From: Faecalibacterium sp. I4-3-84
Lineage (GTDB): Bacteria; Bacillota; Clostridia; Oscillospirales; Ruminococcaceae
DNA: 64,000 bases
Direction of reading: 5' to 3'
NCBI RefSeq assembly: GCF_023347255.1
Contig: NZ_CP094466.1
Coordinates: 3,038,001 to 3,102,000, forward strand
Positions within the stretch are counted from its first letter, which is position 1, and every line of letters begins with the position of its first letter. The position numbers and the translations under genes were made by a program. This document shows, piece by piece, positions 16,742 through 24,855 of the stretch. The notes beneath the pieces are model-generated. The model ran no database searches. It saw only the letters and a list, made by a program, of their open reading frames with translations, and was not told where the DNA came from.

Positions 16742-17569
16742 GTGCGGGCATGGTACATTCGGGAGCAGAAACACATTCTCGGAACATCCGATTATGCAGA
16801 AGTGGATCTCTTTGAAACAACGGACAAGGAACACACCGCGAGCACCCGCCGCAAAAGAGAGCTGGCAACCTCCATTGCGCAGCAGAAGTATAACGACATG
16901 ATAGCAAGGCGGTATTTCTGCCAGCTGGCCTATACGAATTTCGGGGAAAGCGACTGGGCAGTCACGTTTACATACGACCACAACCACCAGCCAGCACCCG
17001 GAGATTTTGACCAAGTAGACCGGGACTGGACGAATTTTACTCGCCGCTTGAAGCGCTTCTGCAAAAAGATGGGTCGAGAAGCATCCAAGTGGATGCAGGT
17101 TGCAGAGTACAGCGTGATGGATGAGGACGGGAAAGTTACCGGCAGACACCACCATCATGCGATCCTGCAAGGCAATCTGACATGGCAGGAGATCAAGGAC
17201 TTGTGGCGGGACAGCACCGGGCGGCCGATGGGGCTTGTGAAAGTTGAACCTATCGATCTGACCTGTTCCAGCTTTGAACGCTTGACAACCTACATGACGA
17301 AAGCCCGCGCCCGTATCCGGCGCTGGCGACAGAGCCAAGGGCTGCAAAAGCCGAAAACCCCGCGTCCGAACGACACCAGATGGAGCCGCAAGCGCTTTGA
17401 CGAAGCGTTTGCTTTGCCGGATGATCGTGAATACTGGGAGAAAAAATACCCCGGTTATACCCTGCGCGAGTGCGAACAGCACATCACGGGAAACAACACC
17501 AAGCACCTGATCGTGAAACTGAAAAAGAAGCCGGACACCCGGTGGAAGAACAGGAGGAACCAGCCATGA
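16742..17569 (+). CDS. HUH-type rolling-circle replication initiator-like protein
   Basis: The 275-residue product has WAVTFTYD (strand 1), GRHHHHAILQG (the metal-binding HUH motif, about residues 135-145) and LTTYMTKARARIRR (candidate catalytic Tyr about residue 186 with Lys four places on). This is the order found in Rep/G2P-like nicking enzymes. Such enzymes nick one strand and stay attached through Tyr to start rolling-circle synthesis. The GTG start has a strong AAGGAGGAAG site. It is followed by a nuclease gene with a 4-base overlap. For a large tailed phage this implies an unusual replication mode. Confidence 0.8.
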   Translation: MRAWYIREQKHILGTSDYAEVDLFETTDKEHTASTRRKRELATSIAQQKYNDMIARRYFCQLAYTNFGESDWAVTFTYDHNHQPAPGDFDQVDRDWTNFTRRLKRFCKKMGREASKWMQVAEYSVMDEDGKVTGRHHHHAILQGNLTWQEIKDLWRDSTGRPMGLVKVEPIDLTCSSFERLTTYMTKARARIRRWRQSQGLQKPKTPRPNDTRWSRKRFDEAFALPDDREYWEKKYPGYTLRECEQHITGNNTKHLIVKLKKKPDTRWKNRRNQP

Positions 17570-18150
17570 GCGCCAGACTGGAACTGGACGACCTGCCGCC
17601 GCGCTACCGTGCGCAGGCGGAAAAGCAGCTTGCACAGAGAAGGTGCGGGGGCAAAGCTGCACCTGCATCGTTGGAAGCCGCTGTGAATGCCGCCAGATCG
17701 ACCGGACACGAGTTTGACAGCCGGGGCGAGTATGACTACTACATGGGAACTGTTCTGCCCAAAGTCCAGAGTGGCGAGGTCGTGAAGGTAGAGCTGCACC
17801 GCAGGTTTACTATGCTGCCGGAAAAAGAATACGGCAATGTGAAGCTCCCGGCGGCGCACTATACCCCGGATTTTGTGCTGACCTATGCTGATGGCACGGT
17901 TGAGGTGGTGGAAGTGAAAAGCAAATTCACCCGGCGGCAGCAGCGTGATTACATCCACCGCCGCCGTATGTTTATCGATCTTGTGGCAGAACCGCAGCAC
18001 TGGCGGTTTATTGAGCATATCACGCCAGATACGGCGGAAGAAATCAGAAAGTGGAAGCGCCTGGCCGAACAGGCGGGAAAGGATTCATCATGGGAAAAAG
18101 CAGGGCAAGGATGCCAGCATTCTACCGGCAGAGCATCCAGAATGCAGTGA
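17566..18150 (+). CDS. DUF1064 family nuclease-like protein
   Basis: The 194-residue protein contains FDSRGEYDYYMGTVLPKVQS, then YTPDFVLTYADGTVEVVEVK, giving the E...D...ExK arrangement of PD-(D/E)xK nucleases; DUF1064 proteins are phage resolvase or endonuclease-like enzymes. It probably resolves branched phage DNA or processes replication intermediates. The ATG at 17566 has CAGGAGG upstream. Its 3' end overlaps the next gene by 61 bases. Confidence 0.8.
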   Translation: MSARLELDDLPPRYRAQAEKQLAQRRCGGKAAPASLEAAVNAARSTGHEFDSRGEYDYYMGTVLPKVQSGEVVKVELHRRFTMLPEKEYGNVKLPAAHYTPDFVLTYADGTVEVVEVKSKFTRRQQRDYIHRRRMFIDLVAEPQHWRFIEHITPDTAEEIRKWKRLAEQAGKDSSWEKAGQGCQHSTGRASRMQ

Positions 18151-18731
18151 ATCAGCAAATCAACATCGGCAAGTCGAAGCACCGCACGACGCTGAACCGT
18201 GAGGCAATCGGGCAGGTCGTTTCGTACTGCGCAGTTGCCGCGGCACATGATCTCTGGGACTGGGGCGAGAAAGAATCTACGCTCCTGACCTTGAAGATGA
18301 ACAATGCTGCATCCAGGTATATCATGGATCACGACAAGTACGGTGCACCGGAAGCCCTCAAGCGGCTGGAAGCACGCACTGCCCACCTGATGCCGGAAGA
18401 ATTTTGGCTCCCGGCGGGTGGTCTGGTAGGCTCTGAAAAAAAGCTGCGTGTTCTGGCTGAACGCCGGGACGCGGCAAAGATGATCGTTCGTTTCTTTGTG
18501 GAATCGCTGGAAGAAATGGAGTACACCCCTGAACAAATTGAGACCGTGAAGGAAGAAATCAAGAAAAATTACCAGCAGTTCCTCGGCTGGGTGGACGATG
18601 GCGGAGAAGAAGTTGCCTATGATCGTCTGCGCCGTGTCATTGAGGACATTTACGGCGTGGGTGCCATGGTTGAGCGCGTCAAGGGTGAAGAACCCGTTTT
18701 CGAAGAACCCCTTTTCAAGAAAGATTTTTGA
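18090..18731 (+). CDS. Hypothetical phage protein
   Basis: This 213-residue mostly helical protein begins at ATG 18090 inside the end of the DUF1064 gene. GNAVNQ- and ESLEEMEYTPEQIETVKEE-like stretches suggest long helices. No family was recognised. It lies in the replication cluster. Confidence 0.5.
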   Translation: MGKSRARMPAFYRQSIQNAVNQQINIGKSKHRTTLNREAIGQVVSYCAVAAAHDLWDWGEKESTLLTLKMNNAASRYIMDHDKYGAPEALKRLEARTAHLMPEEFWLPAGGLVGSEKKLRVLAERRDAAKMIVRFFVESLEEMEYTPEQIETVKEEIKKNYQQFLGWVDDGGEEVAYDRLRRVIEDIYGVGAMVERVKGEEPVFEEPLFKKDF

Positions 18732-18751
18732 TTTTTTGGGAGGACTGAGCA

Positions 18752-19279
18752 GTGAAAGTACACGAGGCGGAGGCAATCTTGAAATATTATGCGGACATCC
18801 CGCAGCGGATAGAGATCATCCGCCGTCAGTGTACCGCACTGAGCGATGAAGTGGACCCCATGCAGGGCATGGGCACCGATGGAATGCCCCGCGGCGGAAC
18901 ACCTGGGGACAGCACGGCGGCGATGGCCTGCCGGATGGATGAACTGGGCATTGGAGACCAACTGCGTCAGCTGGAACGGCAGCGGGCTGTGTTGCTGGAA
19001 GATCAGAACATTATCCGAGGACAAATGAACCGGCTGGACAGTGGCCACAATCTGATTTTAACGGAGTTCTACATCAGCCACAAAAAATGGCACGAAGTAC
19101 AGCAGAAAGTTCCATACAGTGTGCAGCACTTGAAGTACCTGCGAAACGTCGCTCTTGCACAGCTGGGAAGGAACCTGGAACGGCTCCCGGAGTGCGCCGC
19201 TTTATTATCGCGTGCGTTAAACACGCGCGAGGAACGCTGCCGGGCGGATGCCTGGGCGGAGGGCGATATTATCTTATAG
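18752..19279 (+). CDS. ArpU/RinA-like phage transcription regulator (tentative)
   Basis: The 175-residue product starts at GTG 18752 (GGGAGGACTGAG upstream). It has an N-terminal helix (EAILKYYADIPQRIEIIRRQ), a central helix, and a C-terminal segment reading ILTEFYISHKKWHEVQQKV then SVQHLKYLRNVALAQLGR. That pattern resembles the sigma-region-4-like helix-turn-helix of phage late-gene regulators (ArpU, RinA, DUF1492). I infer that it activates the late operon; the distance to the late genes (about 9 kb) is consistent but unproven. Confidence 0.55.
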   Translation: MKVHEAEAILKYYADIPQRIEIIRRQCTALSDEVDPMQGMGTDGMPRGGTPGDSTAAMACRMDELGIGDQLRQLERQRAVLLEDQNIIRGQMNRLDSGHNLILTEFYISHKKWHEVQQKVPYSVQHLKYLRNVALAQLGRNLERLPECAALLSRALNTREERCRADAWAEGDIIL

Positions 19280-19437
19280 GCAAGGCGGCCTGCGGAACAT
19301 CATGTGCAGGCGCTTCCGCAAAATCGTGTCCATCATCCGCAGAAAAACAAACACGACTACCCCGAAAATCTGAAAACAGGCATAGAAATAACCCGGCGGG
19401 CAGTTGGCCTACCGGGTTTTGTGCAAAGGAGAGCAAA

Positions 19438-19680
19438 ATGAAAATCAAAATCGAGCTTGAAGGAGACATGATAAGCCTGCGGGAATATGCCGTCAGAACC
19501 ATCACGAAAGAAATCGTAAAGACCGGGATCAAAGAGAAACAGACGTGGTATAACGAGGAAGCAATCCGGCACGAGTTTGACGATGCTGGGGTGGGCAGGC
19601 TGGTCAGGTGTTGGCTAAAAAATGTTTGGCCGCTTCCACAGCTACGTCTTTTGCGATGGAGGTTATCACATCGACGCTGA
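19438..19680 (+). CDS. Small hypothetical protein, convergent with DUF2513 gene
   Basis: This 80-residue product starts at ATG 19438 with AAGGAGAG eight bases upstream. Residues 1-50 look protein-like (KIKIELEGDMISLREYAVR). The last 25 residues lie on top of the opposite-strand DUF2513 gene and are basic and Leu-rich, so the natural end may be altered. A terminator-like hairpin (ACCCGG...CCGGGT, 19390-19421) lies upstream. Confidence 0.5.
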   Translation: MKIKIELEGDMISLREYAVRTITKEIVKTGIKEKQTWYNEEAIRHEFDDAGVGRLVRCWLKNVWPLPQLRLLRWRLSHRR

Positions 19681-20047
19681 GAGCGCCGGCTTTTTTGGCA
19701 ACGCTTTTGACCTTCGACCAATTTGTGTCAGACCGGATATTTTCAAGAAAGTTATGCCCGGCGGGGGTCAATTCCCGGACATTGACACGGTATTGCTCCG
19801 GGTGAGAGCCAGCACAAAGGGCGATAAGCCCAGATTCGGCACAGTATTTCACGGAATAAAGAATGTCGTCATTGTCAAATCTGGATTCAAGCTCGATTTG
19901 ATAAGCGGGCGGATCAGTAGGATCTTCGCAAAGCATATCAAGAATATCGGCCCTTGCATAGCGAATGAAGTAGCAATAGTGGTCAAAATCCGTGTGTTCT
20001 TCCACGCAGAGCATAACAGCGCGGACGCAATCCATGTTTAACTTCAT
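19604..20047 (-). CDS. DUF2513 domain protein
   Basis: The 147-residue protein has the DUF2513 pattern: MKLNMDCVRAVMLCVEEHTD, LYSVKYCAESGLIAL, VRELTPAGHNFLENIRSDTN, then a helical tail with VDVITSIAKDV. I chose the ATG at 20047 because GAAAGGA lies 12 bases upstream, rather than the one at 20056, which sits on that site. It is the last gene of the minus-strand accessory operon. Function unknown; DUF2513 genes are common in prophages. Confidence 0.8.
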   Translation of the reverse strand: MKLNMDCVRAVMLCVEEHTDFDHYCYFIRYARADILDMLCEDPTDPPAYQIELESRFDNDDILYSVKYCAESGLIALCAGSHPEQYRVNVRELTPAGHNFLENIRSDTNWSKVKSVAKKAGALSVDVITSIAKDVAVEAAKHFLANT

Positions 20048-20070
20048 ACAAACCATCCTTTCAACACCAT

Positions 20071-20104
20071 AAGCCCGTCAGGTCATCGACCTGGCGGGCT
20101 TTTT
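20071..20104 (+). terminator. Strong hairpin, terminator for plus-strand transcription
   Basis: A 13-bp stem (AGCCCGTCAGGTC / GACCTGGCGGGCT) is followed by TTTTT on the plus strand. It would stop the early plus-strand operon from running into the convergent minus-strand genes. Confidence 0.75.
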
Positions 20105-20116
20105 GGATTTCGTGAT

Positions 20117-20506
20117 TTACTTTTCGTGTGGCGGCTGGTCATCCGGCGGAGCGTTGCGCTTGAAGATGATCTGCGGTTCGTTCGGATCCCGGCCTTCCTC
20201 TTTGGCGTTCTGGGCGATTTCGTCCATCAGGCCGACAGGAAAACCGTTTTCGTCGAGCGGCCCATCGTAACCGGTGAAGTCAACGACGTTCACGCAGGGC
20301 GGTTCGGGGATGGTTTTGTAGTATCTGCCGTCCTCATAGTTCTGATCCGTGACCCGGTTCCAGTAACCAATGTCTCCGTGCTGCTCCTGGGCAGCTTCCA
20401 TCGCTTCCCGTGCCTGTTCTTCAGTCAATCCGTCGAACAAGAGCCGGGAGCCATCAGCAAAGGCAGCGACCAGCCGCCAAGGGGCAAAAAATTCAGCTTC
20501 GTCCAT
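20117..20506 (-). CDS. Hypothetical acidic phage protein
   Basis: This 129-residue product starts at ATG 20506 (MDEAEFF, with GGAG upstream); the frame stays open further upstream but that part overlaps CACGAAA motifs and an AT-rich gap. The protein is acidic, with WRLVAAFADGSRLLFDGLTE suggesting a small beta/alpha domain. It ends in HEK, encoded by a CACGAAA copy. No family was recognised. Confidence 0.55.
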   Translation of the reverse strand: MDEAEFFAPWRLVAAFADGSRLLFDGLTEEQAREAMEAAQEQHGDIGYWNRVTDQNYEDGRYYKTIPEPPCVNVVDFTGYDGPLDENGFPVGLMDEIAQNAKEEGRDPNEPQIIFKRNAPPDDQPPHEK

Positions 20507-20650
20507 GAAAATGCTCCATTTCGTGCGATTTTCGTGAATGAGTTGAAGTTTTGAGCACGGAAAAGTCCAATTCATTCACAAAAAAGTGAATTTCGTGTAC
20601 GAAAAATCATAATCTGCAAACAAGATATGATATTTTGAACACAAAACTTT
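20507..20650. other. AT-rich gap with short inverted repeats and three CACGAAA copies
   Basis: This 144-bp stretch is much more AT-rich than its surroundings. It holds three CACGAAA motifs and a small inverted repeat TTCAC-N6-GTGAA (about 20574-20590). It could be a promoter region for the downstream minus-strand genes or an origin-like unwinding element. No clear -10/-35 pair could be fixed. Confidence 0.35.
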
Positions 20651-21541
20651 CTATTTTGATTTCGTGGGGATGTACCCATTCAGGCAGCGATTGAAACCGC
20701 GTTTCGTGAGCGCGGCGGTGATCCGGTCATCCGGGAAGTAGAAAACAAGTTCGTTTTCGCTCAACAGACCAGACCCGGCGGGGTACTGAACACCGGAATA
20801 CCAATCCGTTTCCATGTCATACTTGCGGTGAAGATACTTGTAAACGTCCCTCTGGGCCTTGTCGAACACCTCAACAAAGGAGAAGGAAGCGCACGGCGGC
20901 AGTTCCGTTGCCAGCATGGGCACATTCCGCACCAGCCATTCCACGATCGCAGCCTTTGCGGCGTTTCGCTTGGGCTTGTCGTCCCGGTGGACTGCATTCA
21001 AAATCTGCACAACCAGCGGTTTGGGCAGATCGTTCAATACCTCTGCCAGCGGGTAAGGGTTTTCGTGCAGCAGGGGCGACGTGCGCAGCTCCGGCACGAG
21101 ATCCAGATCGTGACAGGTTACAGGCTTCTGGCGGTCGTCGATGCGCTCACTGGTGTAATACAGCATATCTTTGATTGCGTTCTGTGCCGCGTCGGAAAGC
21201 TGCTCCACCAGAGCAACACTGTCTGCAAAGCTGATTTGCGCCTCGTTTCGTTCGCCGGTGCTGCGGCCCGTCTTATAGGCTGCATCAATGATACCAAGCT
21301 CCATAGCCAGCCGGAAAATGTGCTTGCAGGGCTTTTTGCGCTTTACAAAATCGTTACAGGTGCAGCTTGCAAGGCTGGTCTGGTACGGCTCTTTACCGGA
21401 TCCATAGAAAACCCCGGTTTCGTGTTCCTTGTCCACGGAAAGCGGGCTGGTCTTGCTCTGCTGGGCGCTGGCAAGGCGCTTTTCTTCGTCAGTGTCTGCG
21501 GGATGCTCTGTCCAGGGGCCGAAGGCGGGAATCATAGTCAT
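20651..21541 (-). CDS. SWIM zinc finger domain protein
   Basis: The 296-residue protein contains CTCNDFVKRKKPCKHIFRLA (about residues 59-78), the CxCx(n)CxH motif of the SWIM zinc finger, a nucleic-acid or protein-binding module. The remainder is helical, and the C-terminus (LTKRGFNRCLNGYIPTKSK) looks like a small winged fold. The ATG at 21541 has AAAGGAGG upstream, immediately preceded by a CACGAAA copy. Function unknown. Confidence 0.75.
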   Translation of the reverse strand: MTMIPAFGPWTEHPADTDEEKRLASAQQSKTSPLSVDKEHETGVFYGSGKEPYQTSLASCTCNDFVKRKKPCKHIFRLAMELGIIDAAYKTGRSTGERNEAQISFADSVALVEQLSDAAQNAIKDMLYYTSERIDDRQKPVTCHDLDLVPELRTSPLLHENPYPLAEVLNDLPKPLVVQILNAVHRDDKPKRNAAKAAIVEWLVRNVPMLATELPPCASFSFVEVFDKAQRDVYKYLHRKYDMETDWYSGVQYPAGSGLLSENELVFYFPDDRITAALTKRGFNRCLNGYIPTKSK

Positions 21542-21644
21542 AACGGGAAACCTCCTTTTCGTGTTTCGTTACTGTCATGATAGAACAAAACGAAAACAAA
21601 AGCAATAAAAGGCAAGAAGATTTCGTGCAGAGGCACCAGAATGA

Positions 21645-21712
21645 CCCCGGCGGGCTGCCGGGAAGATGGGGCGGGGCTACTTTACGGTGCCTGCCCTGCC
21701 AGAGCTTCCGGG
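21645..21712 (-). repeat. Intergenic structured repeat, copy A (degenerate)
   Basis: This matches the family consensus: a CCGGC-GGGCT-GCCGG hairpin, then GGGGCGGGGC-loop-GCCCTGCC. Copy A lies after the stop of the gene starting further upstream on the minus strand and before the SWIM gene. A possible 11-codon ORF (21788-21823, minus) with a good ribosome binding site lies beside it. A second partial hairpin (CCCGGCGGCTGCCGGG) sits at 21863-21878. Confidence 0.6.
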
Positions 21713-21887
21713 TCTGCGCTCAGACGTGGACGGTGGGCAGAGCTACCAGGTCGGAGAGGCGGGGCACGGTCAAGTGGTGACGTTCTGTCACCGGTTCCGG
21801 GCACTGGTGCTCTGGTTCTTCATGGTTGCTGCTCCTTTTCGTGATACTGGATTTCGCGATACTCCCGGCGGCTGCCGGGGCTGGCTG

Positions 21888-22106
21888 TCAGAACGGCAGG
21901 CCGGTATAGTTGCGCATGGGAATGGCATCGGCGGCGGGCACCAGCATATTGAGCAGTTGCCGGTATAAAGCCGGGTTTGCTGCACGCTGGGCGCGGAAGT
22001 CCTCTAGGAATTGCGCCTGTGCTGCCAGATCAGCCAAGTTTTCGTCATCCACGTTGTAGCATTGGCATTGATCCGGCCCGGCGGAGTATATCCAACATCG
22101 AACCAT
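21888..22106 (-). CDS. Small hypothetical protein
   Basis: The 72-residue product starts at ATG 22106 with AAAGGAGG upstream, which follows a CACGAAA copy. It has an N-terminal strand-like part with WIYSAGPDQCQC and a helical middle (NLADLAAQAQFLEDFRAQ). No family was recognised. Confidence 0.55.
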   Translation of the reverse strand: MVRCWIYSAGPDQCQCYNVDDENLADLAAQAQFLEDFRAQRAANPALYRQLLNMLVPAADAIPMRNYTGLPF

Positions 22107-22135
22107 GAAAATACCTCCTTTCTGTTTCGTGATGT

Positions 22136-22204
22136 TCCCGACGTAAATGTCGGGAAGATGGGGCGGGGTTGCTTTGCCCGGTGCAGCCCTGCCAAAATAT
22201 CCGG
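22136..22204 (-). repeat. Intergenic structured repeat, copy B
   Basis: A hairpin TCCCGAC...GTCGGGA is followed by a stem GGCGGGGTTGC / GCAGCCCTGCC around the loop TTTGCCCGGT, ending in ATATCCGG directly next to a CACGAAA copy. The first stem has a different sequence from copies C-E but still pairs. Confidence 0.75.
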
Positions 22205-22211
22205 TTTCGTG

Positions 22212-23837
22212 TTAAGCGTTCAGCTGTAAAAACGTGCTCTGCGTGGGGATCAGGTGCCGGGTGAGGGTGTCGGTGTAGCTGGCCTCTCCCTCGTAGCTGT
22301 CAACCACCCGGCGGTCTGCGGCGGCCATATCGTGATAGCTCTTTTTGCCGTAGGTGGGCGGCAGCCAGCCTTTGCGCTGTCCAGCGTAGAGGTTGAAGGA
22401 CTTCAAAACGTCCGTGTTCGTAAACTCGATGTGGCAGGTGCCTTTCTTGTAAAACGTGGCGGTGAAATAGTGCAGCTGGATCTTCTGGGTCTGGCCGCTC
22501 TTTTCGGCGGCATCCAGCACGGCGCGGAGTTCGTCCCCATTGTAGGGCTTGCCGTTCGTGTCCAGGAAGTGCAGCACCCGCTCGATCTGGGCAACATGGC
22601 CTGTTGCGTTGTACCGGGGGCAGAAACGCCCATCGTATGTATCAAAGGCGTTGCAGCGGAAAATCACCTTGCGGTTGATCTTGTACGCGGAGTTCGTGCA
22701 CCAGCCGTTGTAATAATGCACGTTCTTGCTGTACTCGTCGTTATAATGCAGGTTCGTCCAGTCGTCGAACAGCTTTATAATTTCGTGGTCGATGCTGGAA
22801 AGAAGATTTCGTGAAATTTCTTCCCGGACGGTCAGAATGTTGTACGCGCTGAAGTCATAGCCTTCAAGCTCTTTGATTCGCTTCTGGTAATCCTGCTGCA
22901 TTTCGTAGGTCATCGCATCGAACAGCTGCGGCATTTCAAACAGCTGTTTCCAGTACATCCCGCGCAGTTCCCGGATAGCGTCGTTATAAGATTTCGTGAA
23001 AGCCATCACAGGGTTTTCTTTCTTACCAGCGCCGGCAGAGGAAAACAACGACTTGATTCCGTTGTACTCTTCATAGATCCGGCGCACACCCTCTGCGGCG
23101 GCGTTGTACCGCTCAATGGCTGCCGTGATGGGGTCGGAAGATACCAGGGCGGCAAACTCCGGGTTTTCTTTCAAACGCTCTGCGGTTTCGTTTTTCAGAT
23201 CCAGCCGGATCCGGCTCACCGGCTCCCGGTCGGGAATGTCCACCGACACAAGCGCCACCTCCACGCGGGCGGCGCGGCGGGCGTTCTTGAACGCATCCGG
23301 GATATATTTTACCGTGGCGTGCAGCTCTTCCAGCTTTGCGGCCAGCTCCTTCCGTTCGTTGGTGCAGGGGTTGCGCAGGGTTTCGGCGTTCAGCAGGCAC
23401 CGCACCTTGCCGCCGTCCTGCATGACATCCAGCGCTTTGAGTAGGTGCGCGGCACCAGCGGAGAAAGGCGGATTCATGACGATTGCGGCGTATTTCGTGG
23501 TGGGGCGGAAGGTCAGAAAGTTATCATGCACCACCCGAAAACCGTCTTTCTTCAGCACGGCGCGGAAGTCGCTGGAAAGCTCGATGCAGTCAAGCTCTGC
23601 GCTTCGTGCCTTTTCCTTGTCGTAGCGGTCAACCTCGCCGGTCTTATAGTCGTGGTGGACGTTGAACGCCAGGGCATGGACCTGACGCGCAAGTGCTCCA
23701 TCACCGGCGGACGGTTCAAGGATGGGTTTCGGGTAGGTGGTGAACCCGGATTTTACTTCCCGCAGGGAGAAAACCATATCAAAGGCCAGGCTGTCCGGCG
23801 TGGGGTAGAAGTCCAGGGAATCGTTTGGGGTGGTCAT
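22212..23837 (-). CDS. SAM-dependent DNA methyltransferase-like protein with DUF4942 region
   Basis: The 541-residue protein starts MTTPNDSLDFYPTPDSLAF and has ILEPSAGDGALARQV (SAM-binding motif I, near residue 40) and YAAIVMNPPF (motif IV NPPF, near residue 119), an adenine-methyltransferase core. The rest (from about residue 250) resembles the DUF4942 region found in plasmid and phage methyltransferases. It probably modifies adenine in phage DNA or blocks restriction. The ATG at 23837 has GAGG upstream, with two tandem CACGAAA copies just before it. Confidence 0.85.
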   Translation of the reverse strand: MTTPNDSLDFYPTPDSLAFDMVFSLREVKSGFTTYPKPILEPSAGDGALARQVHALAFNVHHDYKTGEVDRYDKEKARSAELDCIELSSDFRAVLKKDGFRVVHDNFLTFRPTTKYAAIVMNPPFSAGAAHLLKALDVMQDGGKVRCLLNAETLRNPCTNERKELAAKLEELHATVKYIPDAFKNARRAARVEVALVSVDIPDREPVSRIRLDLKNETAERLKENPEFAALVSSDPITAAIERYNAAAEGVRRIYEEYNGIKSLFSSAGAGKKENPVMAFTKSYNDAIRELRGMYWKQLFEMPQLFDAMTYEMQQDYQKRIKELEGYDFSAYNILTVREEISRNLLSSIDHEIIKLFDDWTNLHYNDEYSKNVHYYNGWCTNSAYKINRKVIFRCNAFDTYDGRFCPRYNATGHVAQIERVLHFLDTNGKPYNGDELRAVLDAAEKSGQTQKIQLHYFTATFYKKGTCHIEFTNTDVLKSFNLYAGQRKGWLPPTYGKKSYHDMAAADRRVVDSYEGEASYTDTLTRHLIPTQSTFLQLNA

Positions 23838-23867
23838 GGTGTAAACCTCTTTTCGTGTTTCGTGATA

Positions 23868-23934
23868 TGCCCGGCGGAATGCTGGGCGGTGGGGTAGGGC
23901 CGCTTTGTCCGGTGCGGCCCTACCAGGGCATCCG
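23868..23934 (-). repeat. Intergenic structured repeat, copy C
   Basis: A GCCCGGC...GCTGGGC hairpin is followed by an 11-bp perfect stem GGTAGGGCCGC / GCGGCCCTACC around the loop TTTGTCCGGT. The T-A pair inside the stem replaces G-C or G-T in other copies and keeps the pairing. Confidence 0.8.
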
Positions 23935-23942
23935 GTTTCGTG

Positions 23943-24122
23943 TCAGGCGTTGAGCTGGTAGCCGCGGCGGGCACAGATGAGGCGGAGCCGGGCGGCGGCG
24001 ATCTGCTGGCGGACCGCTTCGGGCCTGCCGGTGCACTGGGCTTCCCGGCGCAGGTCTTGCAGTGTCCACTGCTGACGGATGATCTCGCGGGCCTGTTCAA
24101 AGATGTTGTCAAACTTCTTCAT
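23943..24122 (-). CDS. Small hypothetical helical protein
   Basis: From ATG 24122 (MKKFDNIFEQ, with AAAGGAG upstream) the 59-residue product is Arg/Gln-rich and helical (REIIRQQWTLQDLRREAQ). No family was recognised. The frame extends upstream to 24164, but that part overlaps the end of the preceding gene. Confidence 0.55.
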   Translation of the reverse strand: MKKFDNIFEQAREIIRQQWTLQDLRREAQCTGRPEAVRQQIAAARLRLICARRGYQLNA

Positions 24123-24142
24123 GATTTCGTTCTCCTTTCGTA

Positions 24143-24733
24143 TCATGCAAACAGGCGGTTGCATACCTGCTGTATTTCGTCGTTCGCCTTCATCGGGGCA
24201 ATGAGCACGGAAACGGCGGCTTTCTTCGGGTCTACGGTGTCCGTTGCCAGGATGGGCGCAAACGGGCTGTTGCTGCTGTGGTAAACAAATTCGTGATGAT
24301 CCACAAAAGCGTCATACTCCGAATTTATCATGATGGGCCGGGATCCGTTGCGGAACATCCGGAACATGCCCCAGACTTTGCCCTTTGCTTCGACTTCCTG
24401 CAAGATCGAAGTGCGTTTGACTTCTTCTTTGCAGGCGCTGAACTTCTGGAACATCTGCGCGGCGGTCAGCTGGTGCGGATCGTTGACCACAAACCCGGCA
24501 TCGCTGGAAACGATGGTCACGCCGTCGGCGGGTGCGTCCTGCATGGTCACGGGCTGGATAACATCCCGGTAAAGGATGGCGGGCAGCTTGAACGCTGCAT
24601 AGCCGGTGATGATGTACACGCTGCCGCTCTGGCAGGTGATCCGAACGGCGTTGCGGCTTTTTGCCTGCCCTTTCAGATAGGCGGTGATCTTCTTCACGTT
24701 CAGCCCGGCGGGGGTGCTGGTTGCTCTTTTCAT
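24143..24733 (-). CDS. Hypothetical protein of the accessory operon
   Basis: The 196-residue product starts at ATG 24733 (MKRATSTPAGLNVKKITAYL), behind AAAAGGAG. It is a mixed alpha/beta protein with VRITCQSGSVYIITGYAAFK as a likely beta-hairpin. No family was recognised; similar proteins occur in conjugative elements of gut Firmicutes, in my recollection, which is only weak support. Confidence 0.55.
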   Translation of the reverse strand: MKRATSTPAGLNVKKITAYLKGQAKSRNAVRITCQSGSVYIITGYAAFKLPAILYRDVIQPVTMQDAPADGVTIVSSDAGFVVNDPHQLTAAQMFQKFSACKEEVKRTSILQEVEAKGKVWGMFRMFRNGSRPIMINSEYDAFVDHHEFVYHSSNSPFAPILATDTVDPKKAAVSVLIAPMKANDEIQQVCNRLFA

Positions 24734-24773
24734 ATTGCAAAAACTCCTTTTCGTTTTCGTTCTGTTTTTCGTG

Positions 24774-24840
24774 CCCGGTGCGCTGCCGGGGTAGTGGGGC
24801 GGGGTTGCTTTGCCCGGTGCAGCCCTGCCAAAATATCCGG
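24774..24840 (-). repeat. Intergenic structured repeat, copy D
   Basis: The hairpin CCCGG...CCGGG is followed by the same second stem as copy B (GGCGGGGTTGC / GCAGCCCTGCC), ending ATATCCGG beside CACGAAA copies on both flanks. Confidence 0.8.
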
Positions 24841-24855
24841 TTTCGTGGTGGTGGG

